DNA from: JASLCR01 sp036405235
Lineage (GTDB): Bacteria; Patescibacteriota; Saccharimonadia; Saccharimonadales; Saccharimonadaceae
Direction of reading: 5' to 3'
Assembly (NCBI GenBank): GCA_036405235.1
Contig: DASWYA010000001.1
Span: 62,001 to 126,000 of the forward strand
DNA length: 64,000 nt
Part shown: piece after piece, positions 17,365 to 26,278 of the stretch
Layout of the letters: each line of letters opens with the position of its first letter
Numbering within the stretch: the first letter of the stretch is position 1
Program-made: the position numbers and the translations under genes
The notes under the pieces: generated by a model
What the model saw: the letters and a program-made list of their open reading frames with translations, nothing else
What the model was told of the DNA's origin: nothing
The model's database searches: none

Positions 17365-18438
17365 ATGCAACCTCTAGAAAAACGAATTGAAAGCTTAAAT
17401 GCACAGATCTCTGAAGCTGTGGAACGTCTGAAATTGGCCGACAAAAAGACAGAGCTTGCTATGCTCGATGAGCAACTAGCGGAGCCTGAAATTTGGAATA
17501 ATCCGACCCATGCACAAGAAGTGAGCAGGAAAGCGGCAAGCTTGCGAGGTCAGCTAGAGCCTTGGGATATGCTGGCTGGACAAGTCGCGGACTCTGGTGA
17601 GCTATTGGCTCTTGGAGACGATAGTCTGCTGAAAGAAGTCGAAGTACAGGTGGCTGCACTTGAGCAAACGTTTGAGAGCTTAAAGAAAGAATTGCTCTTT
17701 AACGGAGAGTTTGACGATCATGATGCTATTCTCCGCATCACAGCTGGCGTAGGTGGTACTGATGCACAAGATTGGGCTCAGATGTTGGAGCGTATGTATC
17801 TACGCTGGGCAGAAAGAAACGGTATTGAGACGAAAAATGTCGAGCGATCTACTGGTGAAGAAGCTGGCATAAAAACAAGTGTGATCGAAATGTCGGGTGC
17901 ATTTGCTTATGGGAAGTTAAGAAGTGAACATGGCGTGCATCGGCTTGTGCGCCTGAGTCCATTCAACAGCGACAATTTGCGCCAGACAAGCTTTGCGCTT
18001 GTTGAAGTGCTGCCTCAAATAGATGCACCTGAAGAAGTAGAGCTCGACGAAAAAGACCTAAAAATTGATGTCTATCGTGCTGGTGGCCATGGTGGCCAAA
18101 GCGTGAACACGACAGACTCCGCAGTGCGTGTAACTCACTTGCCAACAAATACGGTAGTTGCAATTCAGAATGAACGGTCACAGCTTCAGAATAAAGAAAC
18201 CGCACTGAAGATTCTTCGAAGTAAATTAGCACAACTCAAGTTAGAGCAGCATGCAGAAAAACTCAGTGATCTACAGGCGGGAGAGAGCGCGAATTGGGGA
18301 TCTCAGATCCGCAACTACGTACTACATCCATACACGCTCGTCAAAGACACACGCACAAAACTTGAAGACAAAGACGCGAAAAGTGTACTAGATGGTAAAC
18401 TCGATGAGTTCATGAACGCATACCTTGAAAATAGCTAA
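17365..18438 (+). CDS. prfB: Peptide chain release factor 2
   Basis: Terminates translation at UAA and UGA. It starts at ATG 17365 (MQPLEKRIESLNA), giving 357 aa. The stop-codon-reading SPF tripeptide is in RLSPFNSDN and the peptidyl-hydrolysis GGQ in AGGHGGQSVN. The frame is continuous, with no internal UGA and shift site, so the usual programmed +1 frameshift autoregulation is absent. TACAAT (17350-17355) ends nine bases before the ATG. Its presence agrees with UGA being a stop codon here. Confidence 0.95.
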   Translation: MQPLEKRIESLNAQISEAVERLKLADKKTELAMLDEQLAEPEIWNNPTHAQEVSRKAASLRGQLEPWDMLAGQVADSGELLALGDDSLLKEVEVQVAALEQTFESLKKELLFNGEFDDHDAILRITAGVGGTDAQDWAQMLERMYLRWAERNGIETKNVERSTGEEAGIKTSVIEMSGAFAYGKLRSEHGVHRLVRLSPFNSDNLRQTSFALVEVLPQIDAPEEVELDEKDLKIDVYRAGGHGGQSVNTTDSAVRVTHLPTNTVVAIQNERSQLQNKETALKILRSKLAQLKLEQHAEKLSDLQAGESANWGSQIRNYVLHPYTLVKDTRTKLEDKDAKSVLDGKLDEFMNAYLENS

Positions 18439-18464
18439 CTTTATGATATAATAAGATCATAAAT

Positions 18465-19784
18465 ATGAGTAGTGAAACGCAAACACCAGCAATTGACATA
18501 AATCGGCCAGACCCATACCTAGACTTAAAAGAGCAGCGTCCGGATCTATTTGAACCAATTCCGCAGCGTATAGGTGTTTCGCTTGAATACCCTGGAGGAT
18601 TCCCAAACGGTATTGTTGATGGCTGGCGTGATATGGAGTCGATGAAGTTTAATGAAGTGGCTGAGAATGGGGAACCGCTTGTAAATCTTGCACATCTCCA
18701 GCCACCAATCTTTACGACAGGTGACTACAATGCGAAACTAACAAATTCCATGTATGAACAACCGCTTGATGGTTCAACGGTAGCGCAATATGTACGTGAA
18801 GGTGTAGGTGAAAAGCTAGTGAAAGCGCAGAGTCTCTTACCTCGTGGATATAGACTGGTGATGTTTGACGCTTGGAGAAGTCTCGAGACGCAGTACGCAA
18901 CGTATGAGATGTGCTACGACTCGCTTGTAGAGATGCTTAAAAAACAAGGTGTTATTGCAGATGGGGAAGAGCTGACAGAAGAGGCTAAAGCTATTATTAG
19001 CAGAGAAACCCAGAAGTTTATTTCTCTACCGTCACCGCTTCCAGAAGCCTTTAACCAAGATCCGCGAGAGGCAGAAAGGGCCAGACAAATCCCGTCTCCA
19101 CATAATACTGGCGGGTCAGTTGACATTGGGATTGCAAAGGTCGATGATGAATATCTTGATGAGCTAACGGAACTTGAAGAAATAGCGGCATTTGGAGATG
19201 ATCCGTATGCGGTCGAAAGGGTAGTTGCGGATTTCTCTATTGCTAGGATTTACCGCGAGCACTCTCGGATACTTGATTTTGGTACAGAGTTCGACTTTGC
19301 CAGCCAAAAGTCGGCGTTGGTTTATTGCGAGGATAGTGATGAACTTGGCGGCGAAGCCAAAGACAATCGTCGTATGCTCTACAATGTGATGACGCAGGCT
19401 GGATTTGAGCCGTATGAAGAAGAATGGTGGCATTTTAACTGCGACAATCAGATGGCGCGCATGACGGAATCGTATAGAACTGGCATGGGTAAACCAGCTT
19501 TGTATGGTAATGCGGAGTTGTCCGGCGACCAGAAGAAGCATGAGCTTATACATCGCCAAGTCTTTGATCTACTTGTGGCGTCAGCAGAAGACCCTAGTCG
19601 GCCACTTGATATACCGAGTGATTTACTCGAATATGGCGTCACCGAAGATCGAATTCGGAAGTTTGCAAGCAGTTTTGGCCATCCTCAAGAGACAAATCGT
19701 TTCCCTCAGACGTGGGATATGAAATATCGCGGTGAATTATCGGAAGAATTTATCGCTGCTGTAAAACGAAGCCTAGTCCAATAA
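18465..19784 (+). CDS. D-Ala-D-Ala dipeptidase-like protein (VanX / M15D)
   Basis: Predicted zinc peptidase acting on D-Ala-D-Ala or short wall peptides. Zinc ligands fit the M15D pattern: SPHNTGGSVDIGI (SxHxxGxxxD) near residue 212 and EEWWHFN (catalytic Glu and last His) near 319. Upstream YRLVMFDAWRSLETQYATYE is the conserved VanX Arg region. At 439 aa it is about twice the length of VanX, with an N-terminal extension, an inserted acidic segment and a C-terminal tail of about 90 residues. No signal peptide is seen. TATAAT (18447-18452) is 12 bases before the ATG. Confidence 0.82.
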   Translation: MSSETQTPAIDINRPDPYLDLKEQRPDLFEPIPQRIGVSLEYPGGFPNGIVDGWRDMESMKFNEVAENGEPLVNLAHLQPPIFTTGDYNAKLTNSMYEQPLDGSTVAQYVREGVGEKLVKAQSLLPRGYRLVMFDAWRSLETQYATYEMCYDSLVEMLKKQGVIADGEELTEEAKAIISRETQKFISLPSPLPEAFNQDPREAERARQIPSPHNTGGSVDIGIAKVDDEYLDELTELEEIAAFGDDPYAVERVVADFSIARIYREHSRILDFGTEFDFASQKSALVYCEDSDELGGEAKDNRRMLYNVMTQAGFEPYEEEWWHFNCDNQMARMTESYRTGMGKPALYGNAELSGDQKKHELIHRQVFDLLVASAEDPSRPLDIPSDLLEYGVTEDRIRKFASSFGHPQETNRFPQTWDMKYRGELSEEFIAAVKRSLVQ

Positions 19785-19855
19785 GCTGCTCCCTGTAAAA
19801 TAGGGCAGACCTAGGATGTAGCTGATGTCTCGGACATGGTATACTAGACACAGTA

Positions 19856-20539
19856 ATGATCTTGTTAGATAGGGTAACAAAAACTTACGGTAAGACGACG
19901 AAGCCAGCAATCAATCGTCTGTCTCTTCACGTGGAGCCAAAAGAATTTGTGATTTTGATTGGTACCAGTGGTGCCGGTAAGTCAACTCTGTTGAAGCTTC
20001 TCACTCGTGAGGAGAAGCCTACAACAGGGAAGATCGTGGTCGGTGGTATTGACTACGATACATTGAAAGATCGACACATCCCTCTGCTGCGCCGCAAGAT
20101 CGGCGTGGTATTTCAGGACTTTAAGTTGCTACCGCAGCGTACTGTATTTGAAAATGTAGCGTTTGCGCTCGAGATTGCTGGCATGACAAATCGTGAGATT
20201 AAGGCGACAGTGCCACGTATTATTGAGCTTGTTGGTCTAAAAGGGAAGGAAAAGAGCTTTCCACATCAACTGAGTGGTGGTGAGCGCCAGCGTGTGGCAA
20301 TCGCAAGGGCTATGGTGCGTCAGCCGAAAATCTTGATCGCTGATGAGCCGACAGGAAACCTCGATCCAAAGCATTCTTGGGAAATTATTCGTTTACTTGA
20401 AAAGATCAATCGCTACGGAACGACAGTTATCCTCACTACTCACAACGCTGAAATCGTCAACAGACTTAAGCGTCGCGTAGTAACTATTGAAAACGGTAAA
20501 ATTACTGGTGACCAAGCGCAAGGGAGCTACCGGCAATGA
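19856..20539 (+). CDS. ftsE: Cell division ATP-binding protein FtsE
   Basis: ATPase of the FtsEX complex, which activates wall hydrolases at the septum. The 227-aa protein has Walker A GTSGAGKST, signature LSGGERQRVAIARA, Walker B ILIADEPTGNLDP, and the FtsE-typical RRKIGVVFQDFKLLPQRTVFENVAFALEI. TATACT (19840-19845) lies ten bases before the ATG. The stop overlaps the ftsX start by four bases (ATGA). Confidence 0.96.
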   Translation: MILLDRVTKTYGKTTKPAINRLSLHVEPKEFVILIGTSGAGKSTLLKLLTREEKPTTGKIVVGGIDYDTLKDRHIPLLRRKIGVVFQDFKLLPQRTVFENVAFALEIAGMTNREIKATVPRIIELVGLKGKEKSFPHQLSGGERQRVAIARAMVRQPKILIADEPTGNLDPKHSWEIIRLLEKINRYGTTVILTTHNAEIVNRLKRRVVTIENGKITGDQAQGSYRQ

Positions 20540-21531
20540 GCGCGAAAACTTCAAACTCCAGCGCGTCACAGATCTTGCGTCAGAAAAAACAGCGACGCAG
20601 ACAATGGCTTACGACGCTACGCATGGTGCGTTATGGCATCAATAACTTTTCGCGTAATGCATGGCTGACAATTGCTGCAACAGCTGTGATGACAATCACA
20701 CTTCTTATAATCTTGATTACTGTAGCTGCACGTAACGTTCTAAATGATAGTCTTTTGGCAATCAATGACAAGGTAGACATCTCAATCTTCCTAAAACGTG
20801 ATGCTCAGACATCATCGATAGACGAGGCAAAGAAAGAAATAGAGAACTTAAGTACGGTTAAGTCTGTTAGATTTGTGTCCGCAGAAGAATACCGTAGTGA
20901 GTTTGCCAAGGACAACAAAAGGGATCCAGATACGCTCCAAGCGCTTAACGTTGCAAATACAGATGCGTTCTTGCCACTTTTCAGGGTAAAACTGGATAAT
21001 ATCGAGCAAGTAGATGAACTCAAAGAATATACGCGAACGGACGACACCATCAAAGCGATACTTGATGAGAAGCGAAAGAGTTCGCTCGAGGAAGACGGTG
21101 GTGGTGAAGTAGTAAAGAGGATTGGTAGCTGGGTTGGGTTTGCCGCTAATGCTGGTGTGATCGTTGCGACAGTATTCGTAATCCTGTCTATGTTGATCGT
21201 CTTTAACACCATCAGAATGGCGATCTTTAGCCGTAAGGAAGAGATCCAGATGATGAAGCTAATCGGCGCAGATCGTAAATTTATCAGAGGGCCTTTTGTG
21301 GTTGAGGCTATAGTATATGGCTTTATCGCTGCGCTGTTTTCAACAGGTTTAGGCTTACTGCTTTTGATGCTGGGTGGCCCTGCGCTTGAGAATTTTGGGA
21401 TTGTTATCAAGCCAACTCTCGACATCATGACGTATTACGGGGTATTTGTGCTTCTAGTAATGATAGTTATTGGTGCGATCATTGGAATCATCTCCTCATT
21501 ACTCGCGATACGAAAGTATCTTAAAGTATAA
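20536..21531 (+). CDS. ftsX: Cell division protein FtsX
   Basis: Membrane half of FtsEX. The 331-aa protein has a basic cytoplasmic N-terminus and a first membrane segment (WLTIAATAVMTITLLIILITVAA). An extracytoplasmic domain of about 170 residues follows, including DKVDISIFLKRDAQ, the usual start of the FtsX ECD. Three more membrane segments come next, with SRKEEIQMMKLIGADRKFIRGPF between them. It is coupled to ftsE by overlap. The following secreted coiled-coil/CHAP protein is the likely activated hydrolase. Confidence 0.95.
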   Translation: MSAKTSNSSASQILRQKKQRRRQWLTTLRMVRYGINNFSRNAWLTIAATAVMTITLLIILITVAARNVLNDSLLAINDKVDISIFLKRDAQTSSIDEAKKEIENLSTVKSVRFVSAEEYRSEFAKDNKRDPDTLQALNVANTDAFLPLFRVKLDNIEQVDELKEYTRTDDTIKAILDEKRKSSLEEDGGGEVVKRIGSWVGFAANAGVIVATVFVILSMLIVFNTIRMAIFSRKEEIQMMKLIGADRKFIRGPFVVEAIVYGFIAALFSTGLGLLLLMLGGPALENFGIVIKPTLDIMTYYGVFVLLVMIVIGAIIGIISSLLAIRKYLKV

Positions 21532-21546
21532 ACTACAACATTAAAC

Positions 21547-21576
21547 TTGACAAAGTGCACTCAGATTTGCTACCAT
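21547..21576 (+). promoter_or_regulatory. Promoter of the CHAP hydrolase gene
   Basis: TTGACA at 21547-21552, an 18-base spacer, TACCAT at 21571-21576, then seven bases to the ATG. The hydrolase can thus be expressed apart from ftsEX. Confidence 0.65.
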
Positions 21577-21583
21577 AAGCGTA

Positions 21584-22723
21584 ATGAAATGGTCCACCAC
21601 ACCAGTTTCGAAAAGAGCACGTGCTATCAGAGCACTGCTTTTCATTGGTGTTGCGTCGGCACTTATTATGAGTCCATTTACTGCGATTCCACCTGCCAAA
21701 GCTGATGAATTTGACGATCAGATTAGATCACTCAACCGAGAGATTGATGGCTATCAGGATCAGGCTCAGGAATTATCAAAAAAGGCGAATACTCTTCAAA
21801 GCCAATTGTCTAAGCTAAATAATGAGAAAGCTGCGCTTCAGAAGCGTATTGATCTAAATGAAGTAAAACACAAAAAACTTACTGCACAGATAAAAGACAC
21901 TGAGCAAAAGATTGAGGACAATAAGAATGCTCTTGGCGAAACACTTGTCGATCTATCGATCGAAGGTGACCGTTCAGCACTCGAAATGCTGGCAAGTAGC
22001 AGTAATGTTAGTGACTTTGTAGAGAAGCAAGCATATCAGAAAAATCTTCGCGATAACCTCGGTGAAAAGATTAAAGAGATAGAGACATTAAAGAAGAAAC
22101 TCGAAGAAAGTAAGAAGGATGTCGAAGCTGTATTGGAAGACCAAAAAGGCCAGCGAAAGATCCTAGCTCAAAAAGAAGCTGAACGTCAGACACTTCTCGA
22201 TAAGACAAAGGGCAGCGAACGTGCATACCGAAACCTCATCAATAGTAGAGAGGATAAAGTCCAGGAGCTTAGGGCTGAACAAGCAGCGGTCGCAGCGGCA
22301 CTAGCTGGTGGCGGTAGCGGTGCAACTGGCGGTAGTGCATCAAATGTTTCAGGATATCCATTATATCCTCGCCAGTGTGGCCCAGGAAACGATGGATATG
22401 GCTATTGGCCTTGCCAGTGTGTTAGCTATGTTGCTTATCGTCTTGCTGGTGACGGACTTGCGAAGGAGCGCTTTTCAGGCCTTGGTGATGCGAGTAGTTG
22501 GTGGAATGCTGGTACTACTGTAAGTAAAAATAATATCCGACGAGGAGATGTGATAGTTTGGATTACTGGCCCTTACGGTCATGTTATGTATGTTGAGTCT
22601 GTATCTGGAGGAACTATCTACTTTACCGACTTCAATGGTATGGGCGGTCCAGAGAGTCCTGGAAGCGGCACAGTGAGTACTACTGATGCAACACGCTACC
22701 CAATGAAGGTTATTCGTCTTTAG
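21584..22723 (+). CDS. Secreted peptidoglycan hydrolase with coiled coil and CHAP domain (PcsB-like)
   Basis: Likely the FtsEX-controlled septal hydrolase. The 379-aa protein has a signal peptide (hydrophobic ALLFIGVASALIMSPF, probable cleavage after PAKA near residue 40). A long coiled coil follows (about 42-225, rich in K, E, Q and L). After a Gly-rich linker (AGGGSGATGG) comes a CHAP domain with catalytic Cys in CQCVSYVAYRL, His in YGHVMYVES and the FTDFNG strand. The arrangement matches PcsB, the CHAP-type partner of FtsEX. Adjacent to ftsX with its own promoter. Confidence 0.9.
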   Translation: MKWSTTPVSKRARAIRALLFIGVASALIMSPFTAIPPAKADEFDDQIRSLNREIDGYQDQAQELSKKANTLQSQLSKLNNEKAALQKRIDLNEVKHKKLTAQIKDTEQKIEDNKNALGETLVDLSIEGDRSALEMLASSSNVSDFVEKQAYQKNLRDNLGEKIKEIETLKKKLEESKKDVEAVLEDQKGQRKILAQKEAERQTLLDKTKGSERAYRNLINSREDKVQELRAEQAAVAAALAGGGSGATGGSASNVSGYPLYPRQCGPGNDGYGYWPCQCVSYVAYRLAGDGLAKERFSGLGDASSWWNAGTTVSKNNIRRGDVIVWITGPYGHVMYVESVSGGTIYFTDFNGMGGPESPGSGTVSTTDATRYPMKVIRL

Positions 22724-22778
22724 TCAGAACCATTAGCGCGAACCGAAACAGTACGCTATACTTGTAGATAAGGTTTAC

Positions 22779-23963
22779 ATGGAAAATAAAATAACTCTCT
22801 CACCAGCTCTGCTGTTTGTTGGGGCAACAATCTTGGTCGTAATCGGCTTCGTCTTAGGTACTCGCAACGATACCTGGCAGGCGATGGCGGCCAAGATTTT
22901 TGGTATAGAAAAGAGTAGTGAAGTCATCAATCTTGACAGCGTGCAGGATACATACCAGTATCTTAAGGCGAATTATGACGGGAAGCTCGATACCCAGAAG
23001 CTTATTGATGGCGCGAATCAAGGCTTGGTAGCTGCTGCTGGCGATAAGCATACGATGTATCTGAATGCCTCAGACGCTAATGAGCTGCAGAAGGATCTTG
23101 ATGGTGATATCGGGGGAGGCATTGGTGCTGAGATAGGTGTTCGTAATGATACGCCTACGATTATCCGCGTCTTGCCGGGTAATCCGGCGGAGAAGGCTGG
23201 ACTGCAAAAATCTGACGTACTAGTCTCGGTGAATGGTGAAAAGACAAAAGATTGGACGGCTGAAAAAGCGGCACTTGCTATTCGTGGCGAAGAGGGTACT
23301 ACTGTAAAAATTGTTGTTTTACGTGACAAAAAGGAACTTACTTTTGATGTAAAGCGAGCAATCGTGAACAATCCAAGTGTTCAATCCCGAGTAGCTAACG
23401 GTATCGGTATACTGACGATCACTAGGTTTGACGGTCAAACAGGGGCGCTCGCTCGAAAAGCTGCCGAGTCTTTCGTAACTGCCAAAGTAAAAGGTATTAT
23501 ATTGGATCTTCGAGGTGACGGTGGTGGTTACATAGACGGTGCTGTCGGAGTGGCAAGTCTATGGATTAAGGACGGCGAAGTTGTTGTCTCGCAGCGCAAG
23601 AATGGTCAGACCATAGACGAGTCAAAAGCTGAAGGCAAGCCGCTGCTAGCTGGTATGAAGACGGTCGTCTTAATCGACGAAGGTTCGGCTAGTGCAAGCG
23701 AGATCGTTGCGGGCGCATTGAAAGATCGAGCTGGAGCGACATTCGTTGGTCAGAAATCGTTTGGAAAAGGTTCAGTGCAGCAGTTAATCAGTCTACCGGA
23801 TAATGCGCAGTTAAAAGTTACCATCTCTCGCTGGTATACGCCTGGAGGTACGAATATTGACGCTAAAGGCTTCAAGCCGGATGTTGACGTGAAGCTTACG
23901 AAGGAAGATATCAACTCTGGGAAAGATCCTCAGCTAGAGGCTGCAGAGAAAATAGTAAAATAG
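22779..23963 (+). CDS. S41 C-terminal processing protease (CtpA type)
   Basis: Membrane-anchored serine protease of 394 aa. An N-terminal membrane segment (ALLFVGATILVVIGFVLG) is followed by a PDZ domain (IGAEIGVRNDTPTIIRVLPGNPAEKAGLQ). The catalytic core has Ser in DEGSASASEIVAG and Lys in GQKSFGKGSVQ, forming the Ser-Lys dyad. TATACT (22757-22762) lies 16 bases before the ATG, and an AAGG precedes the start. CtpA-type proteases often control wall hydrolases, so its position after the CHAP hydrolase suggests that target; this is inference. Confidence 0.92.
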   Translation: MENKITLSPALLFVGATILVVIGFVLGTRNDTWQAMAAKIFGIEKSSEVINLDSVQDTYQYLKANYDGKLDTQKLIDGANQGLVAAAGDKHTMYLNASDANELQKDLDGDIGGGIGAEIGVRNDTPTIIRVLPGNPAEKAGLQKSDVLVSVNGEKTKDWTAEKAALAIRGEEGTTVKIVVLRDKKELTFDVKRAIVNNPSVQSRVANGIGILTITRFDGQTGALARKAAESFVTAKVKGIILDLRGDGGGYIDGAVGVASLWIKDGEVVVSQRKNGQTIDESKAEGKPLLAGMKTVVLIDEGSASASEIVAGALKDRAGATFVGQKSFGKGSVQQLISLPDNAQLKVTISRWYTPGGTNIDAKGFKPDVDVKLTKEDINSGKDPQLEAAEKIVK

Positions 23964-24003
23964 CTTGTGTTTTCTTTAAGCACTGAGGTAGAATAGAGGT
24001 AGT

Positions 24004-24411
24004 ATGAACGACAAGAAGAAAATCCTACTAGTAGAAGATGACACATCTCTTGCTGACGTCTATCAGGCGCGTCTTGAGATTGAAGGCTTTAATGTAAAGC
24101 AAGTAAACAATGGTGAAGATGCTTTGTCGTCAGCGCTTGAGTTCAAGCCGGATCTTGTACTTCTAGATGCGATGATGCCAAAGATTAGTGGCTTTGACGT
24201 GCTTGATATCTTGCGCAATACACCAGAAACCACAAATATCCGTGTGGTTATGCTGACTGCTCTTAGTCAGCCGAAAGACAAGGAACGTGCTGAAAATCTT
24301 GGTGTGGACGATTATCTTGTGAAGTCACAAGTAGTGATTGGTGATGTCGTGGATCGAGTTAAGCACCATTTGGGAGTTGTGAGCGACCAAACGCAATCAT
24401 CTGAAGCATAA
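24004..24411 (+). CDS. Response regulator receiver protein, CheY-like
   Basis: Single receiver domain of 135 aa with no output domain. The acidic pair is in LLVEDDTSLAD, the phosphoacceptor Asp in VLLDAMMPK, Thr in MLTALSQ, and Lys in YLVKSQ. TAGAAT (23989-23994) ends nine bases before the ATG, so it has its own promoter. No histidine kinase is adjacent; the nearest in the window is at 32 kb. It probably acts by protein contact. Confidence 0.9.
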   Translation: MNDKKKILLVEDDTSLADVYQARLEIEGFNVKQVNNGEDALSSALEFKPDLVLLDAMMPKISGFDVLDILRNTPETTNIRVVMLTALSQPKDKERAENLGVDDYLVKSQVVIGDVVDRVKHHLGVVSDQTQSSEA

Positions 24412-24416
24412 GCTTA

Positions 24417-24445
24417 TTGACAAATAAGCAATTTTTTGCTATAGT
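24417..24445 (+). promoter_or_regulatory. Near-consensus promoter with exactly leaderless start
   Basis: TTGACA at 24417-24422, a 17-base spacer and TATAGT at 24440-24445. Only six bases separate the -10 from the ATG at 24452, so transcription should start at or next to the A of the start codon. This is the clearest leaderless case in the window. Confidence 0.8.
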
Positions 24446-24451
24446 CATACT

Positions 24452-25291
24452 ATGGCTAATGAAGCAGACAAACATAACATAATCTCCAGTGGTAATCCAG
24501 AAACTCAAGAAAAAAGGGCTGTAGCTGGCAATATAACGGATGCACTTGCCGACACTGCTCTTCCTAGAGATTTGGATCCCGTGCAAGCTGATGAATTCGA
24601 TGATACCCAAAAAGCCTTATCTCGGCTAGGAGACCTCTACCCAGCGTTGTTGGATCATGTAGAACATTTGCGTTCAATTGCGCATGCACATCTCCAGCTT
24701 CATCCCGAAATGAAAGCACGAGACGAAAGTATTGAAGCGATTAAAAAGTTCGTAGCGGCTATAGATACTGCTTTGGATGATGAATATCTCGATAGGAGTC
24801 GAATAGATCGCTTAAGTGAGCTGTTAGGGAAGGTTGGCGATGGTCGTCGAGATGTTAATGGGGCGAAACAATCGATGTATGACGAGGAAGCTTTGCAGAG
24901 GGTTGATAGTAATACCCAATCAAGTCGGACTGAACTGATTCATAGTGCAGAAGCTGTAGGTCGTGACGACATGCTGCCCGACTGGGTAGTGCCGTCTGAT
25001 AAATTCCTGCGCGAAGCATCCTATAGTCTTGATGAGCTTGCTGAATTTGTAAAAAGGCTTGATAAAGAAGATGATCAAGCTCAGGATGACTACCGAGCGC
25101 TCGTTACTAGCTTCTCAGACATAACTTTGACATTGGATAAGCCACATCTAACTAGTCTGCGCAGAAGGGCGAATGACCTCCTTGCTACTTTTGAGTACGC
25201 AAACGGTAAACGAGATAAGGTTCATGAAGCCGCACGGGGACTACGCGAGCTTTGTGATAAGACCCTAAATATACTTCCTGAGAAAGAATAG
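24452..25291 (+). CDS. Hypothetical helical protein, 279 aa
   Basis: Unknown, acidic, soluble and predicted almost all-helical, with no membrane segment or signal peptide. Segments such as LSRLGDLYPALLDHVEHLRSIAHAH and SYSLDELAEFVKRLDKEDDQAQDDYRALV look like helical bundle or coiled-coil pieces. It is driven by the strong promoter just upstream and followed eight bases later by a 75-aa gene, probably in the same transcript. No family recognised. Confidence 0.7.
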   Translation: MANEADKHNIISSGNPETQEKRAVAGNITDALADTALPRDLDPVQADEFDDTQKALSRLGDLYPALLDHVEHLRSIAHAHLQLHPEMKARDESIEAIKKFVAAIDTALDDEYLDRSRIDRLSELLGKVGDGRRDVNGAKQSMYDEEALQRVDSNTQSSRTELIHSAEAVGRDDMLPDWVVPSDKFLREASYSLDELAEFVKRLDKEDDQAQDDYRALVTSFSDITLTLDKPHLTSLRRRANDLLATFEYANGKRDKVHEAARGLRELCDKTLNILPEKE

Positions 25292-25298
25292 GTAAGAG

Positions 25299-25526
25299 AT
25301 GACAGAATTTAGCCCAGAGCAGACACCAAGGAAGAAAGGCGCACTTCGGCGCTTAGCAGGTAGAGTCTTAGGGCGAACAGTTGAGATGCCCGGCTCACAG
25401 CAGCACCCATCACAGTCACCTGTAGAGCTAACGCTAGACGGTGTGCCTAAATCAATCAAGAGAATTACAACGATCGACCCGACTGGAGAAAAGCCAGCAG
25501 TAACTCGCACATACCGAAATTGGTAG
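25299..25526 (+). CDS. Hypothetical basic protein, 75 aa
   Basis: Small unknown protein, probably co-transcribed with the 279-aa gene. A GGTAAGAG lies just before its ATG. The N-terminus is basic and helical (RKKGALRRLAGRVLGRTVEM) and could bind membrane or nucleic acid. The middle is Ser/Gln/Pro-rich, and it ends ITTIDPTGEKPAVTRTYRNW. It converges with rpmA. Confidence 0.55.
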   Translation: MTEFSPEQTPRKKGALRRLAGRVLGRTVEMPGSQQHPSQSPVELTLDGVPKSIKRITTIDPTGEKPAVTRTYRNW

Positions 25527-25535
25527 TATTGCGAA

Positions 25536-25808
25536 CTATTCTACGACAACTTGAGTGCGGCGTTCGGTCTTGCCAGTGAAACGGCGGGACTTTACTTGCT
25601 TGAAAGCAACGACGCCGTCTTTTGCTGCATGAATAGTGAAGTTGCGGCTCATAAATGTACCGTTACCTGCAATCTTGGTGCTACCAGTCTGACGGACGAG
25701 TACTTCGCCCTCAGAAACTTTTTGGCCACCAAAACGCTTTACGCCAAGACGCGCACCTGCGTTATTGTGAACGTTTTTACTTGAACCACCTGCTTTAACG
25801 TGTGACAC
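25536..25808 (-). CDS. rpmA: 50S ribosomal protein L27
   Basis: Ribosomal protein near the peptidyl transferase centre. The 90-aa protein has the flexible N-terminus SHVKAGGSSKNVHNNAGARLGVKRFGGQ and the GEVLVRQTGSTKIAGNG motif. There is no N-terminal processing extension of the Firmicutes type. It starts with GTG at 25808, preceded by a strong AAGGAG. TACAAT upstream on the minus strand gives a leader of roughly 35-40 bases. The usual partner rplU (L21) is not beside it. Confidence 0.96.
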   Translation of the reverse strand: MSHVKAGGSSKNVHNNAGARLGVKRFGGQKVSEGEVLVRQTGSTKIAGNGTFMSRNFTIHAAKDGVVAFKQVKSRRFTGKTERRTQVVVE

Positions 25809-25863
25809 GTGTATACTCCTTAAAGTTTATGAAATAATCTAGATAATTGTAGCATAAAATGGG

Positions 25864-26208
25864 CTATCTATGCAAGAGTGTATCAGGGTTTTGGAAACTG
25901 ACTTGATTTGGAGTGGAAGGTTGAGGTACTGGAGCGGGTTGATTCGAAGACTGGTCATGCCCTTGATGTATCATGGCAACAATAAGTACACTAGCTGCAA
26001 ATGTAAGTATTGCTGCGACGTCTCTACCAGAGTTTCTTGAACGCTCTATTGTTGCATCTGCAGGCGTATCAACGGTTGGCCGCTGTGCGGCAAAGGCAAT
26101 ATAGTCTTCTATTCCAGTGAGATCATCTCCTTCGGTTACTGATGTGTAAGGTGAAGTGGGTGGCTTCCTTTCAGGGGTTGCTCTATGTCTCGGCTCTTTT
26201 GAGGTCAT
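25864..26208 (-). CDS. Hypothetical single-pass membrane protein, 114 aa
   Basis: Unknown. Residues 1-65 are polar (RHRATPERKPPTSPY). A membrane segment near 65-82 (VAAILTFAASVLIVAMI) follows, then a Pro/Gln-rich tail (NQPAPVPQPSTPNQ) that would be outside the cell if the N-terminus is cytoplasmic. TATAAT on the minus strand (26223-26218) ends nine bases before the ATG. It lies upstream of rpmA on the same strand. Confidence 0.65.
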   Translation of the reverse strand: MTSKEPRHRATPERKPPTSPYTSVTEGDDLTGIEDYIAFAAQRPTVDTPADATIERSRNSGRDVAAILTFAASVLIVAMIHQGHDQSSNQPAPVPQPSTPNQVSFQNPDTLLHR

Positions 26209-26278
26209 TATCTTTTGATTATAGCATATATCTTACAAATAAGCAAGAGTACTGTTTGTTGTGACCTCTGATGCAAGA

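Noticed and set aside
17365..17450. Programmed +1 frameshift in prfB
   Set aside because: The prfB frame is continuous with no early in-frame UGA.
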